Shown: positions 26,735-36,506, counted from the first letter of the stretch. The stretch is DNA of 64,000 bases from Amphibacillus cookii (GCF_016908375.1 NZ_JAFBDS010000012.1:1-64000), one strand, 5' to 3'. Notes: a model not told the origin generated them from the sequence alone. Numbers and translations are program-made.

Positions 26735-28820
26735 ATGAATTCAGAAATAGATCAAACACAAACAACAGATGCCGAACTAATCGAATTAGCAGGCTTACAC
26801 GTGTATTTAGAACCTAAATTTGAGTCGATTATAGAGATTGATGATAAGACTTTTGAAGTTGTGAACGACAATTTCAACAAAGTAAAAAGCGGCATGGATG
26901 CGATGACCGTCCAAAATGTCGCATCCGGTGAGTATCATGTGGTGTATATGGGAACCAATGCTCATGGTGAATATGGCATGGCTGATATTAAAACAGATAT
27001 TCACTTACTAACTGAGGCCACCCCACAACAACTAAAAGATGCAACATTACGAAGATATGGAAAAAGATTTTGGTGAGATTACATCAGTCAGTGGTAATTC
27101 ACTTGGCGGAGCGTTAGCCAATTACGTCGGCGTTGAATATAACCATGTCCGTTCAGTCACATTAAATCCAGCCATGCTACCAGCGAGCGCTCTGGATGTG
27201 GAAAAACAATATGACAACATTACAAATTATATTAGTGAATACGATCTGTTAAACCTTAGTCAAGACGCTATTGGCATGGGGAATCAAGTTCCTGGTCTCA
27301 AATATACCATTTATAACGGGGTTCCTTCCATAGCAGGTATTGGTTTTAATCATACCGGATATAGACGAGAGGATAGTATGCATACCCCTTATGTCACCAT
27401 TGGCAGGAAGGGGGAACCCGGTTATGGCAAGATCTATGTTGATGCCCATCACCATATCGTATCAAGTATTTGGACTGGCCAGCCTTTATATGGCGGACGA
27501 TCAGAGCGGATTGATTTAAATGTAGAAACGCTTCAAATGCTTAGTGAGTCGATTGAAACATCTGTATTAGAACGATTAGGTTTGGCACAAACGTATATCG
27601 GACACACTGTTGAGATCATTAATCACGAAAGTGAGGCTTACGAGAGCCGTCTGAATACAGTTCGCGAGGCATTTCAAGAAGCGTTCGAAGACATCATAGA
27701 TGATGGACTATTAAGAGGCATTCGATTTGCAAATAGTGTATTTAAGCTGATGATTCAAAAACTACATGCTCTTTTAGATACAATCGAAAGAACCAGTCAG
27801 GTATTAAATGGTTTACTTAACTCCCCTCCCGCAGCACTTATCGAATTTATTATAAATAAACCGATTGATGCAGAAAGTTTGGTTTCAGAAATCAGAGGCA
27901 GCCTTGAAGAATTAGAAGAAACATTAGATGAATTTGCCCTTGCTGTGGAAGATACAGTCTATAATACAATTGAAGACATCTTTAAAGCTGGACAAGAAAA
28001 ATTTCATGACGTCGTTGTTGGAGAATTGGAAGCTCATTTTGAACACGTGGAGAGCAACTATCAGCGTATGAATGCACAGGTAGAAGAATTTGGTACACAA
28101 GTAGGGCAAGTCGCCAACGCCTTTAAGACAATAGACCAGCGTGTGGCACATGCAATTACTGATCAATTAGCTATAGGTGACATTGATCCCATGACATCAA
28201 CAACTGACTTTACAATGGAGGACTCCCCCTACTTACTCGAATTCATGAAGTTTAAAGAGCAATACTTAGATCTAACACTAGATGCTTTTAAAGGAACAAG
28301 CTCTGCCATTTTGTTCCCGATCGCCATGACTTTAATAAATAAAGTGACGCTTATAGAGATTGCAGGTAAAGCATTAGTTGGTTTAGTTAAGGGGGGCAAT
28401 TACCTTTCTTTATATGGTAATCCCATCACCCTCGTACTTAGTCTGTTTACAGACTATGATGATCGAGTTAAGGAACAAGTAAATGCATTCCTTCATCCTG
28501 TTGAAGAAATGAACGAAACGGTCGAAGGCATTCGGACAGGCCTACAAAAATTTATGGAAAACTATCCTACTGTCATTGATAATTTACGACCCTACATAGA
28601 TTCTGCACTATTTAACAACACCGGCTATTATAATATACATATTTATAACACGGCAGCAACGTCTATCTTAAAAGACATGCAGTTATTGTTTGACGATATT
28701 GTTTTCCAATTATCTGACCATGAAGCAGAAGCGATTACCTCCTTATATGACGTCTCGTCAAATGTTAAACAGAATATGAGTATTATTGAAGAGCAGACTG
28801 CGCGAGCCGCAACGTGGTAA
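26735..28820 (+). pseudogene. TslA-like lipase with helical C-terminus, interrupted by a frameshift
   Basis: Two overlapping frames form one gene of about 694 codons. Frame 1 (26735-27058) holds the N-terminus (AELIELAGLHVYLEP, YHVVYMGTNAH); frame 2 (from about 27039) continues with VSGNSLGGALANYVG, a GxSxG lipase nucleophile, and YVDAHHHIV. The switch needs a +1 shift near GATGCAACATTAC, as if one base had been inserted. Residues beyond about 270 of the product are long amphipathic helices, as in LXG-like secretion domains but at the C-terminus, the reverse order described for staphylococcal TslA. No small helical partners or type VII machinery are seen in the window. Could be a sequencing error, a dead gene or programmed frameshifting. 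Confidence 0.7.
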
Positions 28821-28828
28821 AAATCTTC

Positions 28829-28980
28829 ATGGCTAACCGCCCATAAAACGCTCACCTCAAAATAGAGCGTAAAACAAATTTATTTAGCCGTAAGCTAACG
28901 GGCGCTCATGTCTTGATTTACATAACGACCACACAAGGGACGGAGGCTAACGAACGCCCACCAACTAATTAAAGTTTTGT
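28829..28980 (-). repeat. Dispersed two-hairpin repeat, copy M
   Basis: Reads on the minus strand: GTTGGTGGGCGTTCGTTAG, ATCAAGACATGAGC, CGCCCGTTAGC, CTCTATTTTGAGGTG, ATGGGCGGTTAGC. The closing arm CGCCCGT/ATGGGCG differs from the consensus CGTCCGT/ACGGACG by a paired change. Left hairpin is degenerate. Confidence 0.8.
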
Positions 28981-28993
28981 TTTATGAGTAAAG

Positions 28994-29057
28994 TAAAAGA
29001 CTGATCCATTATAACCCCTTCCTGGCAAAGGGTTTTACTGAATCAGTCTTTTCTTTA
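28994..29057. terminator. Bidirectional terminator between tslA-like gene and typA
   Basis: AAAAGACTGATCCA pairs with TGAATCAGTCTTTT, with an internal CCCTT/AAGGG hairpin; T-runs on both strands. Confidence 0.85.
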
Positions 29058-29062
29058 TTTAC

Positions 29063-30883
29063 TTATTTCTTTTTGGCTGCTTTTTCTCGTTCATTCTTGT
29101 TTAAGATCTTTTTACGTAAACGAATCGATTCTGGTGTGACTTCACAATATTCATCGTCGTTTAAATACTCAATCGCTTCTTCTAATGACATTTGACGTGT
29201 TTTACGAATCGTTGACGTTTGATCTTTCGTTGCTGAACGTACATTCGTTAAATGTTTTTCTTTCGTAATATTAACGGTTAAATCATTATCACGATTATGT
29301 TCACCTACAATCATTCCTGCATAAACCTCTGTACCCGGCTCAACAAAAATGATTCCTCGATCCTCAAGATTCATAATACCATAGGTCGATGCTTTACCAT
29401 TTTCCAAGGCAACAAGTACACCTTGACGGCGTCCGCCAACTTGACCTTCAACAACAGGTTCATAGCTATCAAAGGTGTGGTTAATAATCCCATAACCACG
29501 CGTCTGTGTCATAAATTCGGTAGAATAGCCAATTAACCCACGAGAAGGGACCTTAAATTCCAAACGAACTTGCCCGTTACCTTGGTTAATCATATCCAGC
29601 ATTTCGCCTTTACGTGAACCTAGTGACTCCATTACCGATCCCGTATGATCTTCTGGCACATCAACTTGAACACGTTCCATCGGCTCACATTTCACACCAT
29701 CAATCTCTTTAATAATAACTTGGGGTTTAGACAATTGTAATTCGTAACCTTCACGGCGCATATTTTCAACTAAAATAGACAGGTGCAGTTCTCCACGCCC
29801 TGAAACAACCCAAGCATCTGGTGAATCGGTTGGATCAACACGTAAACTGACATCTGTTTCAAGCTGCATCATTAAACGCTCTTCGATTCTTCGCGACGTA
29901 ATATATTTACCTTCTTTACCTGCAAACGGACTGTTATTGACAACAAACGTCATCTGTAAAGTAGGTTCATCAATATGCAAAATAGGAAGCGCTTCTAAAT
30001 GGTCAACCGGACAGACTGTTTCACCAACATTGATATCTTCAAGACCCGCTAAAGCAATAATATCTCCAGCATTCGCCTCTTCAATTTCAATTCGTTTTAA
30101 TCCTAAGAAACCAAACATTTTACTAACACGAAAGTTCTTCGTTTGACCGTCTTTCTTAATTAAAGTCACTTGCTGTCCAACTTTAATGCTACCTCGAGAG
30201 ACACGACCAATCCCTATCCGACCTAAATAGTCGTTATAATCAAGTAAAGTAATTTGAAATTGCAAAGGGTCCGCTTGGTTATTAGCTGGAGCGGGAATAT
30301 GACTCATTATGGTTTGGAATACAGCTTCCATTGACTCAACTTGTTGATCTGGTTCTTCACCTGATGTGCCATTCAACGCCGAAGCATAAACAACGGGAAA
30401 CTCTAGCTGTGCGTCATCAGCACCCAACTCAATAAATAAATCTAATACTTCATCCACAACATGTTCAGGTCGAGCATTTGGTCGATCAATCTTATTTAAT
30501 ACAACCACCGGTGTCAATTTTTGTTCAAGCGCTTTTTTTAACACAAAGCGCGTTTGTGGCATACATCCTTCGTATGCATCAACAACCAGCAATACACCAT
30601 CAACCATTCGAAGAATACGCTCAACCTCTCCGCCGAAATCAGCATGGCCTGGTGTATCAAGAATATTAATACGTGTATCATTATAATTAATCGCAGTATT
30701 TTTTGCTAAAATCGTAATCCCACGTTCTCTTTCAATATCATTTGAGTCCATTGCGCGATCATCGACTTGTTCGTTATCACGAAATGTCCCTGAATAACGA
30801 AGCAACTGATCGACTAAGGTTGTTTTCCCATGATCAACGTGGGCAATAATAGCAATGTTACGAATATCTTCTCTTAATTGCAT
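29063..30883 (-). CDS. typA: Ribosome-associated GTPase TypA/BipA
   Basis: 606-aa translational GTPase. G1 [13 protein letters not shown]2 region [13 protein letters not shown]3 [12 protein letters not shown]4 [10 protein letters not shown], followed by EF-Tu domain II, EF-G-like domains III and V and the BipA C-terminal domain. Assists late large-subunit assembly, mainly at low temperature or stress. GGAG precedes the ATG. Monocistronic, ending in a bidirectional terminator. Confidence 0.96.
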   Translation of the reverse strand: MQLREDIRNIAIIAHVDHGKTTLVDQLLRYSGTFRDNEQVDDRAMDSNDIERERGITILAKNTAINYNDTRINILDTPGHADFGGEVERILRMVDGVLLVVDAYEGCMPQTRFVLKKALEQKLTPVVVLNKIDRPNARPEHVVDEVLDLFIELGADDAQLEFPVVYASALNGTSGEEPDQQVESMEAVFQTIMSHIPAPANNQADPLQFQITLLDYNDYLGRIGIGRVSRGSIKVGQQVTLIKKDGQTKNFRVSKMFGFLGLKRIEIEEANAGDIIALAGLEDINVGETVCPVDHLEALPILHIDEPTLQMTFVVNNSPFAGKEGKYITSRRIEERLMMQLETDVSLRVDPTDSPDAWVVSGRGELHLSILVENMRREGYELQLSKPQVIIKEIDGVKCEPMERVQVDVPEDHTGSVMESLGSRKGEMLDMINQGNGQVRLEFKVPSRGLIGYSTEFMTQTRGYGIINHTFDSYEPVVEGQVGGRRQGVLVALENGKASTYGIMNLEDRGIIFVEPGTEVYAGMIVGEHNRDNDLTVNITKEKHLTNVRSATKDQTSTIRKTRQMSLEEAIEYLNDDEYCEVTPESIRLRKKILNKNEREKAAKKK

Positions 30884-31261
30884 CCTTCTACATCTCCTCT
30901 TTTATAGCAAACGTCCAAATAACACTGTAACTGGGCAATTATATCATAGTTAATCAATCAAAGTATATATTTTTCGATAAAAAACTGCATGATTAATCCT
31001 CATTTGACTAAATCACACACATTTAGTATTTAAAATTAGCTTTGATGGCATTTTTAACATAGCCTGTCTTGCTTTACCTCTACTTAAGCCAGTACAGCAG
31101 TATTGAAAAAACGATATTTTTATTATTCACAAAATAAAGCATTACATTCTGTGCAAAAGCGAATAGAGCGCGTGGTGAACTCCCAATCGCCTCATCATAT
31201 ATAGACAAGCTAAGAAAGTTAAACCTCATCTAATCAAATGAAGTTTTTATTATAACACAAA

Positions 31262-31294
31262 AAACGAAGCACTAACTGATCTAGGTCAGTGCTC
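31262..31294 (-). terminator. Terminator-like hairpin after tiny ORF
   Basis: Minus strand AGCACTGACC-TAGA-TCAGTTAGTGCT followed by TCGTTTTTTGTG. It lies just after the stop of the small hydrophobic frame at 31301. Confidence 0.6.
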
Positions 31295-31300
31295 CTCCTG

Positions 31301-31405
31301 TTATTTTCTTTTATAGAGATAGAGCGTCAATGGGCCGAAAATAATAACCATTCTGCAAAAAATGAGCAACCTAACCCCTATAATAAGTATTATCAGTTGT
31401 GGCAT
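31301..31405 (-). CDS. Possible tiny hydrophobic peptide (34 or 22 aa)
   Basis: Frame starting at ATG 31405 gives MPQLIILIIGVRLLIFC and ends FGPLTLYLYKRK, one membrane segment with a basic tail. A TTG at 31369 five bases after AGGGG would give 22 residues and has the better ribosome site. A terminator with a T-run follows the stop. No family recognised; may be a remnant. Confidence 0.35.
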   Translation of the reverse strand: MPQLIILIIGVRLLIFCRMVIIFGPLTLYLYKRK

Positions 31406-31656
31406 TGGTCATGATCATTCATCACTCTACTTTAACCGGAAATCGCACTACATAATTATCTCTTTTTGTATTGACCTTCAATTACTCTTTTCCAGCAAAC
31501 AGGCTTGATCGTAAATATTGTTTGGTTTTTGCTAGAAATTAATCAAGTAGAAGCCCATCATGGTTCACCCCATTTCCATTATCAACATGCTCTAAGGTTG
31601 ATTTGTTGGTAACAACGACTTACAATATATTCAAAGAATAAATTAAGGAGAACACT

Positions 31657-32397
31657 ATGATTATATCCTCAGATAAAGATATTCATGGACTAAAGGAAGC
31701 TGGAAAAATCATTTCTGATATTCGTGACCATATGATTTCTTATACTAAGCCCGGTATCACAACAAAAGAATTAGACCATCTCGCAGAGCGTTTATTTAAA
31801 AAATACGGTGCGGCATCCGCCCCAATCCTGACATATAACTTTCCCGGTTATACCTGTATTTCTGTCAATGAAGAAGTTGCCCATGGCATTCCTGGTGACC
31901 GCGTTATTCAAGAAGGCGACCTCGTTAACATTGATGTATCTGGAGCATACAAAGGCTACTTTGTTGATACTGGCCGTTCAATCGTGGTTGGTAAAGGTGA
32001 ACAAAAATTGATTGATCTGCTAAAAGCGATGGATCAAGTCTTTGACGCTGGTCTCGCACAATTTAAAGCTGGAGCCAAAATGAATCGTGTTGGTCATGCA
32101 GTTCATGACACCGCTCGTAAATTAGGCTACAAAGTTATTAAAAACCTGACTGGCCACGGCGTAGGCTCGTCGTTACGTGACGCACCAGAACATATTTACA
32201 ACTTCTACCTTCCATGGGACAATGCTTTAATGGAAAACGGTTTAGTCGTAGCCTTTGAACCCTTTGTCTCCATCATTGATGAAGAAATTATTGAGCTAGA
32301 TGATGAATGGACGTTCGTTGGTAAACGAGGTGGTTATGTTGCACAAAAAGAAGAGACCATTATTATTACGAAAGAGGAACCGATTATTGTAACGTAA
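31657..32397 (+). CDS. map: Methionine aminopeptidase, type I
   Basis: 246-aa metalloprotease that removes N-terminal methionine. Metal ligands lie in LVNIDVSGAYKGYFVDTGRS (two Asp), LTGHGVGSSLRDAPE (His), VAFEPFVS (Glu) and QKEETIII (Glu). ATTAAGGAG precedes the ATG by six bases. It stands alone here rather than in the ribosomal adk-map cluster and resembles the second B. subtilis enzyme (YflG type). A mobile-like inverted-repeat element starts right after the stop codon. Confidence 0.95.
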   Translation: MIISSDKDIHGLKEAGKIISDIRDHMISYTKPGITTKELDHLAERLFKKYGAASAPILTYNFPGYTCISVNEEVAHGIPGDRVIQEGDLVNIDVSGAYKGYFVDTGRSIVVGKGEQKLIDLLKAMDQVFDAGLAQFKAGAKMNRVGHAVHDTARKLGYKVIKNLTGHGVGSSLRDAPEHIYNFYLPWDNALMENGLVVAFEPFVSIIDEEIIELDDEWTFVGKRGGYVAQKEETIIITKEEPIIVT

Positions 32398-32399
32398 AA

Positions 32400-32791
32400 T
32401 GACGTTGGTGAGAATTTTTGCCGGCAATTTTATAGATGAATTTCACAGATATTCAAGTCGGATTATGCTGCTTGAATGTTTGATTGGTTAGGTGCATTTT
32501 GGGCTGCTTTCGATTCAATAGATCTTAACTGAATTTGAATGTCTATCTACACGTAAATTCATACGGGTTCGGTCAGGAAGTGATGAGACTCCGGCAGGAA
32601 TAGTACGAGCTGAAGATCCACTCATGTGCGCGTTTGGTGCGCACATGAGTTAGCTGAAGCCGTGCCTGCGGAAAGCGAATCACTGGATGACCGAACCCAT
32701 TTCTATTTTTAGAGAAATAGAAAAGACGTTAGCGAAAGTCTATCCCCATTTCACAAACATATAAAATGGGGAATTCCCTTCACCAACGTCA
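32400..32791. mobile_element. 392-bp element with 12-bp terminal inverted repeats
   Basis: Ends are TGACGTTGGTGA (32400-32411) and TCACCAACGTCA (32780-32791), exact inverted repeats. No open frame. It encloses a structured palindrome at 32565-32698 and a CCCCATTT/AAATGGGG hairpin near the right end. No clear target-site duplication (A-rich flanks). Reads as a MITE-like element; it could also serve as the map terminator. Confidence 0.6.
32565..32698 (+). repeat. Bacillaceae-type palindromic element, copy 2
   Basis: Nested arms: GGGTTCGGTC/GACCGAACCC outside, AGTGAT/ATCACT next, and CATGTGCGC/GCGCACATG at the tip. Internal segments GAGCTGAAGATCCACT and AGTTAGCTGAAGCC match the minus-strand element at 13235-13375. 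Confidence 0.8.
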
Positions 32792-32894
32792 AATAGTATA
32801 CAACCTTTTTTTATTGTCCAACTAAGTGAACTATTCATTCTAGTCTTTACAACCCTAGTTATATCTTCTTCATGAGAAAAAAGATATTAACTTC

Positions 32895-32984
32895 CTAAGG
32901 GATATCCTTATATTGATATTCTCTTTCTCTTTTCTTTTGAATCCGATCCATCTTATTATAAGTTTTCAAAGGGGTTTTAATCAT
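32895..32984 (-). CDS. Possible small basic peptide, 29 aa
   Basis: Frame MIKTPLKTYNKMDRI, rich in Lys, Arg and Glu, starting five bases after the stop of the preceding tiny ORF. Ribosome site weak (TAGTGGAA). Third member of a three-ORF minus-strand cluster. Unknown. Confidence 0.35.
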   Translation of the reverse strand: MIKTPLKTYNKMDRIQKKREREYQYKDIP

Positions 32985-32989
32985 TTCCA

Positions 32990-33094
32990 CTACCTAAAAA
33001 ACAAAACATAAAGAATATTTATTATTCCAACAGTAATTGTAATTCCTCCAATAATCATGACGGTTAGAAACACTCTTCTCTGTTCCTTTTTCAT
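32990..33094 (-). CDS. Small single-span membrane peptide, 34 aa
   Basis: MKKEQRRVFLTVMIIGG, then a hydrophobic span ending YVLFFR. GGAGAG lies seven bases before the ATG, the best translation signal in the cluster. A basic head followed by one membrane helix fits a small regulatory or toxin-like membrane peptide, but no family was recognised. Confidence 0.55.
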   Translation of the reverse strand: MKKEQRRVFLTVMIIGGITITVGIINILYVLFFR

Positions 33095-33113
33095 ATTGAT
33101 TCTCTCCATTCTT

Positions 33114-33278
33114 CTATAATGTTATTACATTAATTAAAAGCATGCCTATAAAGTAGGCTACAGCCACAATCGTACTGCTTTTCTTATTAAATATTTCTTC
33201 AGTTTTATATAGCATAAAAAAATGAAAATAACTTTGATCAAAAGGGCTATTGGACAGAAGATGTTTAAACGCATTCAT
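33114..33278 (-). CDS. Small membrane protein, 54 aa
   Basis: MNAFKHLLSNSPFDQSY, a soluble N-terminal half (to KTEEIFNKKSS) and a C-terminal membrane helix (TIVAVAYFIGMLLINVITL). No clear ribosome site at ATG 33278. Stop is 19 bp before the 34-aa ORF, so the three tiny ORFs could share one mRNA. Might be the tail of a decayed larger gene. Confidence 0.45.
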   Translation of the reverse strand: MNAFKHLLSNSPFDQSYFHFFMLYKTEEIFNKKSSTIVAVAYFIGMLLINVITL

Positions 33279-33871
33279 CTATATATGTTTAGGTTTTCTA
33301 TATTAAAAATATATGTGCTCTACGAATGAATACGTTATATTTTAGAAGTTATATTACACTTTCTGTATTATATTTTAAGACTACCATCTATTTCAATAAT
33401 TTTCAATGATAAAGATATTATAACCCATATATATTCCTTTTTTTACATTTTCATTTCTAACAGTTCTGTGAATAGCTGTCTGTTCGGTTATGCAATGTCT
33501 TGCACTTATCTACTAGCATCACCCCGCACCGGGTAAGGACGTCATCTTTTCCATCATTTATCTGCTTATAAAACCTTCGGCAAATTGGGCCTTGTTTTGT
33601 TTTGTTTTGTAAATCCATTCAGTTGCACCTAGCCCTGTATAAAACGAACCTTCAATCAATGGTCGCTTTCGTTCTTCTCCCACAGCTTTGTCGTTGAGTC
33701 AATCAGGCCATTAGCGTCCGTTAGCTCCCGCGAATAGATGCGCTCTGTTCTCTATTTTGAGGGGGAATGTTTAACAGACGGTTATCTGTGATAAACATTC
33801 TACCCTTGTTAGTAGATTTTTTGCGTCAACAGGTAGAACACATTTATAATAGCTAAAAAGGAGCCCTAAAC
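33279..33871. other. 590-bp AT-rich intergenic region
   Basis: Very AT-rich from 33290 to 33460 with no gene seen; repeat copy C at 33640-33795; possible -35/-10 pair TTGCGT (33821) and TATAAT (33845), 18 bp apart, just before the next gene, though it would leave a leader of only about 15 nt. Confidence 0.45.
33640..33795 (+). repeat. Dispersed two-hairpin repeat, copy C
   Basis: AAAACGAACCTTCAATCAATGG, TTCTCCCACAGC, TCAATCAGGCCATTAGC, CGTCCGTTAGCTCCCGCG, CTCTATTTTGAGGGGG, CAGACGGTTATCTGTG and ATAAAC. Nearly identical in its middle to copy D, 2.7 kb away, on the other side of the regulator and MFS genes. Confidence 0.9.
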
Positions 33872-34999
33872 ATGCACTTAACTTTTCAGTTACGCACTTA
33901 TACAGTTACATATAAAAACGACAGCTTTTCCTTGCTAAAAAAGGAATTTGAACTGCTACACTTTCTTTACCAGCACGATGGTCAAGTATTTACGCGGCAA
34001 GCTTTGCTTGATCAAGTTTGGACAGATGATTATCCAACTGATCGAACAGTTGACGATCATATTTATCGTATTCGCAAAAAAATTAAGAAGTGGCAGCATC
34101 ACATAACCATAGATACTGTAAAAGGCTATGGTTATGTCCTTAACATTAAAGATACAGTGACCTTACCCAATACGCTACATAGCGATGAGGAGTTTAAGTA
34201 CTTAACAACACAGCTTATGCGTAAGTTTCACCTTTACGGTCATGGCGAAGCACTAGAGACGCTTTTAGCAACAGACAGCTTTGGTATTGAAAAAAATGGT
34301 CAAATAATGATTCTCCCCTACATCTTGAAGGGTGATTTCCTTGGGTTGGTGCGCTCTAAAACCATCCCTTTTGATGTAAAACTCCTTTATTTACTGCATA
34401 TGCATTTATGGTTAGCTAACAACCCTGTAAGCTCCTTCCGTTTTCTGAATAGAGCGCTCAATGATCGGCGATTTGCTAAAATTAATAAAGCAGAGGCAGA
34501 AACACTTGCCTATGTGACCTTTGCCATTATGGCAAAGAAATTCACCCAAGCAGAGCATCATATTAAAACACTAAAGATCGAACCTGATCATGGTTTTTAC
34601 CCCTTTTCAAAGGTGAATGCACTCGTACTTATGATTTGCTTAAACCGTTCTGACTCCGCTCAGAAAATAATTGAAGACCTTGATTACTTTTTCAACAAGC
34701 GTGCGTATCAACGTGAGCTAGGTATCTTTTTTGTCGTGAAAGGGCTTTTTTTCATTCAAAGAAAACAAATGGGAGAGGGAAAAGACTATATTCGAGAAGG
34801 AATGCTAATACTGAAACAGTCACGCTTTGTCTCACATTTAATTATGACGGTGGATTTGGCGATTTTTTTACTAACACATTACATCGATGATCAAAGTCTA
34901 CGTGATGAATTTAATAAACAGTGGGTAACATTATTAAGCACCTATCACCTTAACGAGGTTCATCAGTTAGTAACACATCAATTGGAAAAAAACTTATAA
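33872..34999 (+). CDS. Winged-helix regulator with alpha-helical effector domain
   Basis: 375 aa. Residues 1-95 form an OmpR/PhoB-type winged helix (LLKKEFELLHFLYQHDGQVFT, DDHIYRIRKKIKKW, TIDTVKGYGYVLNI) placed at the N-terminus, with no receiver domain. Residues 110-375 look like helical TPR-type repeats, as in regulators of the BTAD/SARP style. AAAAGGAG precedes the ATG. It is followed after 73 bp by an MFS exporter gene, which is the likely target. The ligand is unknown. Confidence 0.8.
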   Translation: MHLTFQLRTYTVTYKNDSFSLLKKEFELLHFLYQHDGQVFTRQALLDQVWTDDYPTDRTVDDHIYRIRKKIKKWQHHITIDTVKGYGYVLNIKDTVTLPNTLHSDEEFKYLTTQLMRKFHLYGHGEALETLLATDSFGIEKNGQIMILPYILKGDFLGLVRSKTIPFDVKLLYLLHMHLWLANNPVSSFRFLNRALNDRRFAKINKAEAETLAYVTFAIMAKKFTQAEHHIKTLKIEPDHGFYPFSKVNALVLMICLNRSDSAQKIIEDLDYFFNKRAYQRELGIFFVVKGLFFIQRKQMGEGKDYIREGMLILKQSRFVSHLIMTVDLAIFLLTHYIDDQSLRDEFNKQWVTLLSTYHLNEVHQLVTHQLEKNL

Positions 35000-35072
35000 T
35001 CGATCATTTGATCATGCTCTGACATAGGTTCGTTATCATAGCTTTAACTTCAAAAAGAAAGGAGTGAAAGCT

Positions 35073-36293
35073 ATGAAAGATTCTATTTGGCAACATAGAC
35101 TCTTTGTCCGGCTCTTTGCATCCTATGGCATATCCATGTTAGGAAGATGGTTTGACTACACAGCAATGATGGTCTTATTCGGTTACGTTTGGCAGGCTGA
35201 ACCGCTTCTTATTGCAATGATTCCAGTTGCCTATGCCCTTCCCCATGCATTGTTAAGCCAATTTGCTGGTATACTTGCTGATCGATTTAATAAAATAAAG
35301 CTTATGTGCATCGCTGATCTACTTACTGCGGTCTTAACGCTCGTCTTAATACTAGCTCCAAATGTCTGGATAGCCTTAATCATTCTCGTGTCTAGGGCAA
35401 CATTAACGGTCATTCACTTCCCTGCACAACAGGCTGCTGTTAAACATTTTGTTCCAAAGCAATGGGTTGGAAGAGCAGTCACCTTAAACGGAGCCGTTAA
35501 CGAGCTCAGTAAAATAATTGGACCTATTCTTGGGGGCGTCTTTGCTGCCTCCTTTTCTCCACAATTTAGTATGTTCATTAATGCCATTGCCTATGGCGTA
35601 TCTTCACTTATTGTTGTAACAATGATCAAGCATGAACCTAAAAGTGGATATAACAAAGCCCAATACTATTCATTTTGGTATGCTTGGAAAAGTAGCTGGG
35701 GAATACTACAACACAATCAGCGCTTAAAAATCAGTATGCTACTTGCATTATTGGGTATGAGCGCTATTCAAATGAGCGATGCCCAGATTACTGTCCTATT
35801 AAGAATGACCTTACCAGAAAGAGCAGATTTAATCGGTTGGATTATGGCCGCTTCTGGTGCTGGCGCATTGATCTCGATGCTAATTATTGATCGTTTAAAT
35901 AAAATAGACCGGTATCGGGAATTTTTTTGGATATCGTTCTTTCTAATGGGAATGGGGTTTGGTGGACTTCGCTTTTCCACTGGCGTCATTTTCTTTCTTA
36001 CTCTAGCATTTATAACGGGCTTAGGCGTAGGCATCTTTACCGTAACGATTGCCTATATGCTACAACGTGAAAGTACTGAACAGAACATTGGACGGCTCTC
36101 AGGCTTATTCAACTCACTATCTAATTTTGTCGTCCTGCTTGCCCCTATTGCTGGAGGCTTAATGGTGAGATGGACTAATATCTTTACTATTTTCATGATT
36201 GTAGCTGGCTTGTTGCTCTTGCTTAGCATCACAAGCGCATTAGTCTGTTATTTGGTACCAACTTTTCAAGAGGAAAAACAGGCAATTGAGTAA
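35073..36293 (+). CDS. MFS transporter (EntS/MFS_3-like exporter)
   Basis: 406-aa carrier with about twelve helices. The motif between helices 2 and 3 is GILADRFNKIKLM. The overall form (ISMLGRWFDYTAMMVLFGY, FPAQQAAVKHFVP, LNGAVNELSKIIGPILGG) fits the drug/siderophore export group. ATG 35073 follows AAAGGAG; a GTG nine bases upstream lies in that site. Probably controlled by the preceding winged-helix protein. Confidence 0.88.
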   Translation: MKDSIWQHRLFVRLFASYGISMLGRWFDYTAMMVLFGYVWQAEPLLIAMIPVAYALPHALLSQFAGILADRFNKIKLMCIADLLTAVLTLVLILAPNVWIALIILVSRATLTVIHFPAQQAAVKHFVPKQWVGRAVTLNGAVNELSKIIGPILGGVFAASFSPQFSMFINAIAYGVSSLIVVTMIKHEPKSGYNKAQYYSFWYAWKSSWGILQHNQRLKISMLLALLGMSAIQMSDAQITVLLRMTLPERADLIGWIMAASGAGALISMLIIDRLNKIDRYREFFWISFFLMGMGFGGLRFSTGVIFFLTLAFITGLGVGIFTVTIAYMLQRESTEQNIGRLSGLFNSLSNFVVLLAPIAGGLMVRWTNIFTIFMIVAGLLLLLSITSALVCYLVPTFQEEKQAIE

Positions 36294-36354
36294 GAGGGAG
36301 TGATTAACTCCCTCTCACACTACCGTGCATAAAAGCGATCATTTCCTTATCATA

Positions 36355-36506
36355 TAAAACGAACCTTCAATCAGTGGGGCTTTCATTCTTTTCCCACAGC
36401 TTGATCGTTGAGTGAATCAGGCCATTAGCGTCCGTTAGCTCCCGCGAATAGACGCGCTCTGTTCTCTATTTTGAGAGGGGTTTTACGGACGATTATCTGT
36501 AATGAA
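36355..36506 (+). repeat. Dispersed two-hairpin repeat, copy D
   Basis: AAAACGAACCTTCAATCAGTG, TTTTCCCACAGC, GTGAATCAGGCCATTAGC, CGTCCGTTAGCTCCCGCG, CTCTATTTTGAGAGGGG, TTTTACGGACGATTATCTG. Sits between the convergent MFS and cssS genes. Confidence 0.92.

Larger units (their letters stand above)
30884..31656. other. 770-bp region between typA and map
   Basis: Divergent leader regions. Contains a weak hairpin AACCTCAT/ATGAAGTT with a T-run near 31222-31258, a tiny hydrophobic ORF on the minus strand (31301-31405) with a terminator behind it, and otherwise nothing recognisable. Confidence 0.5.
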
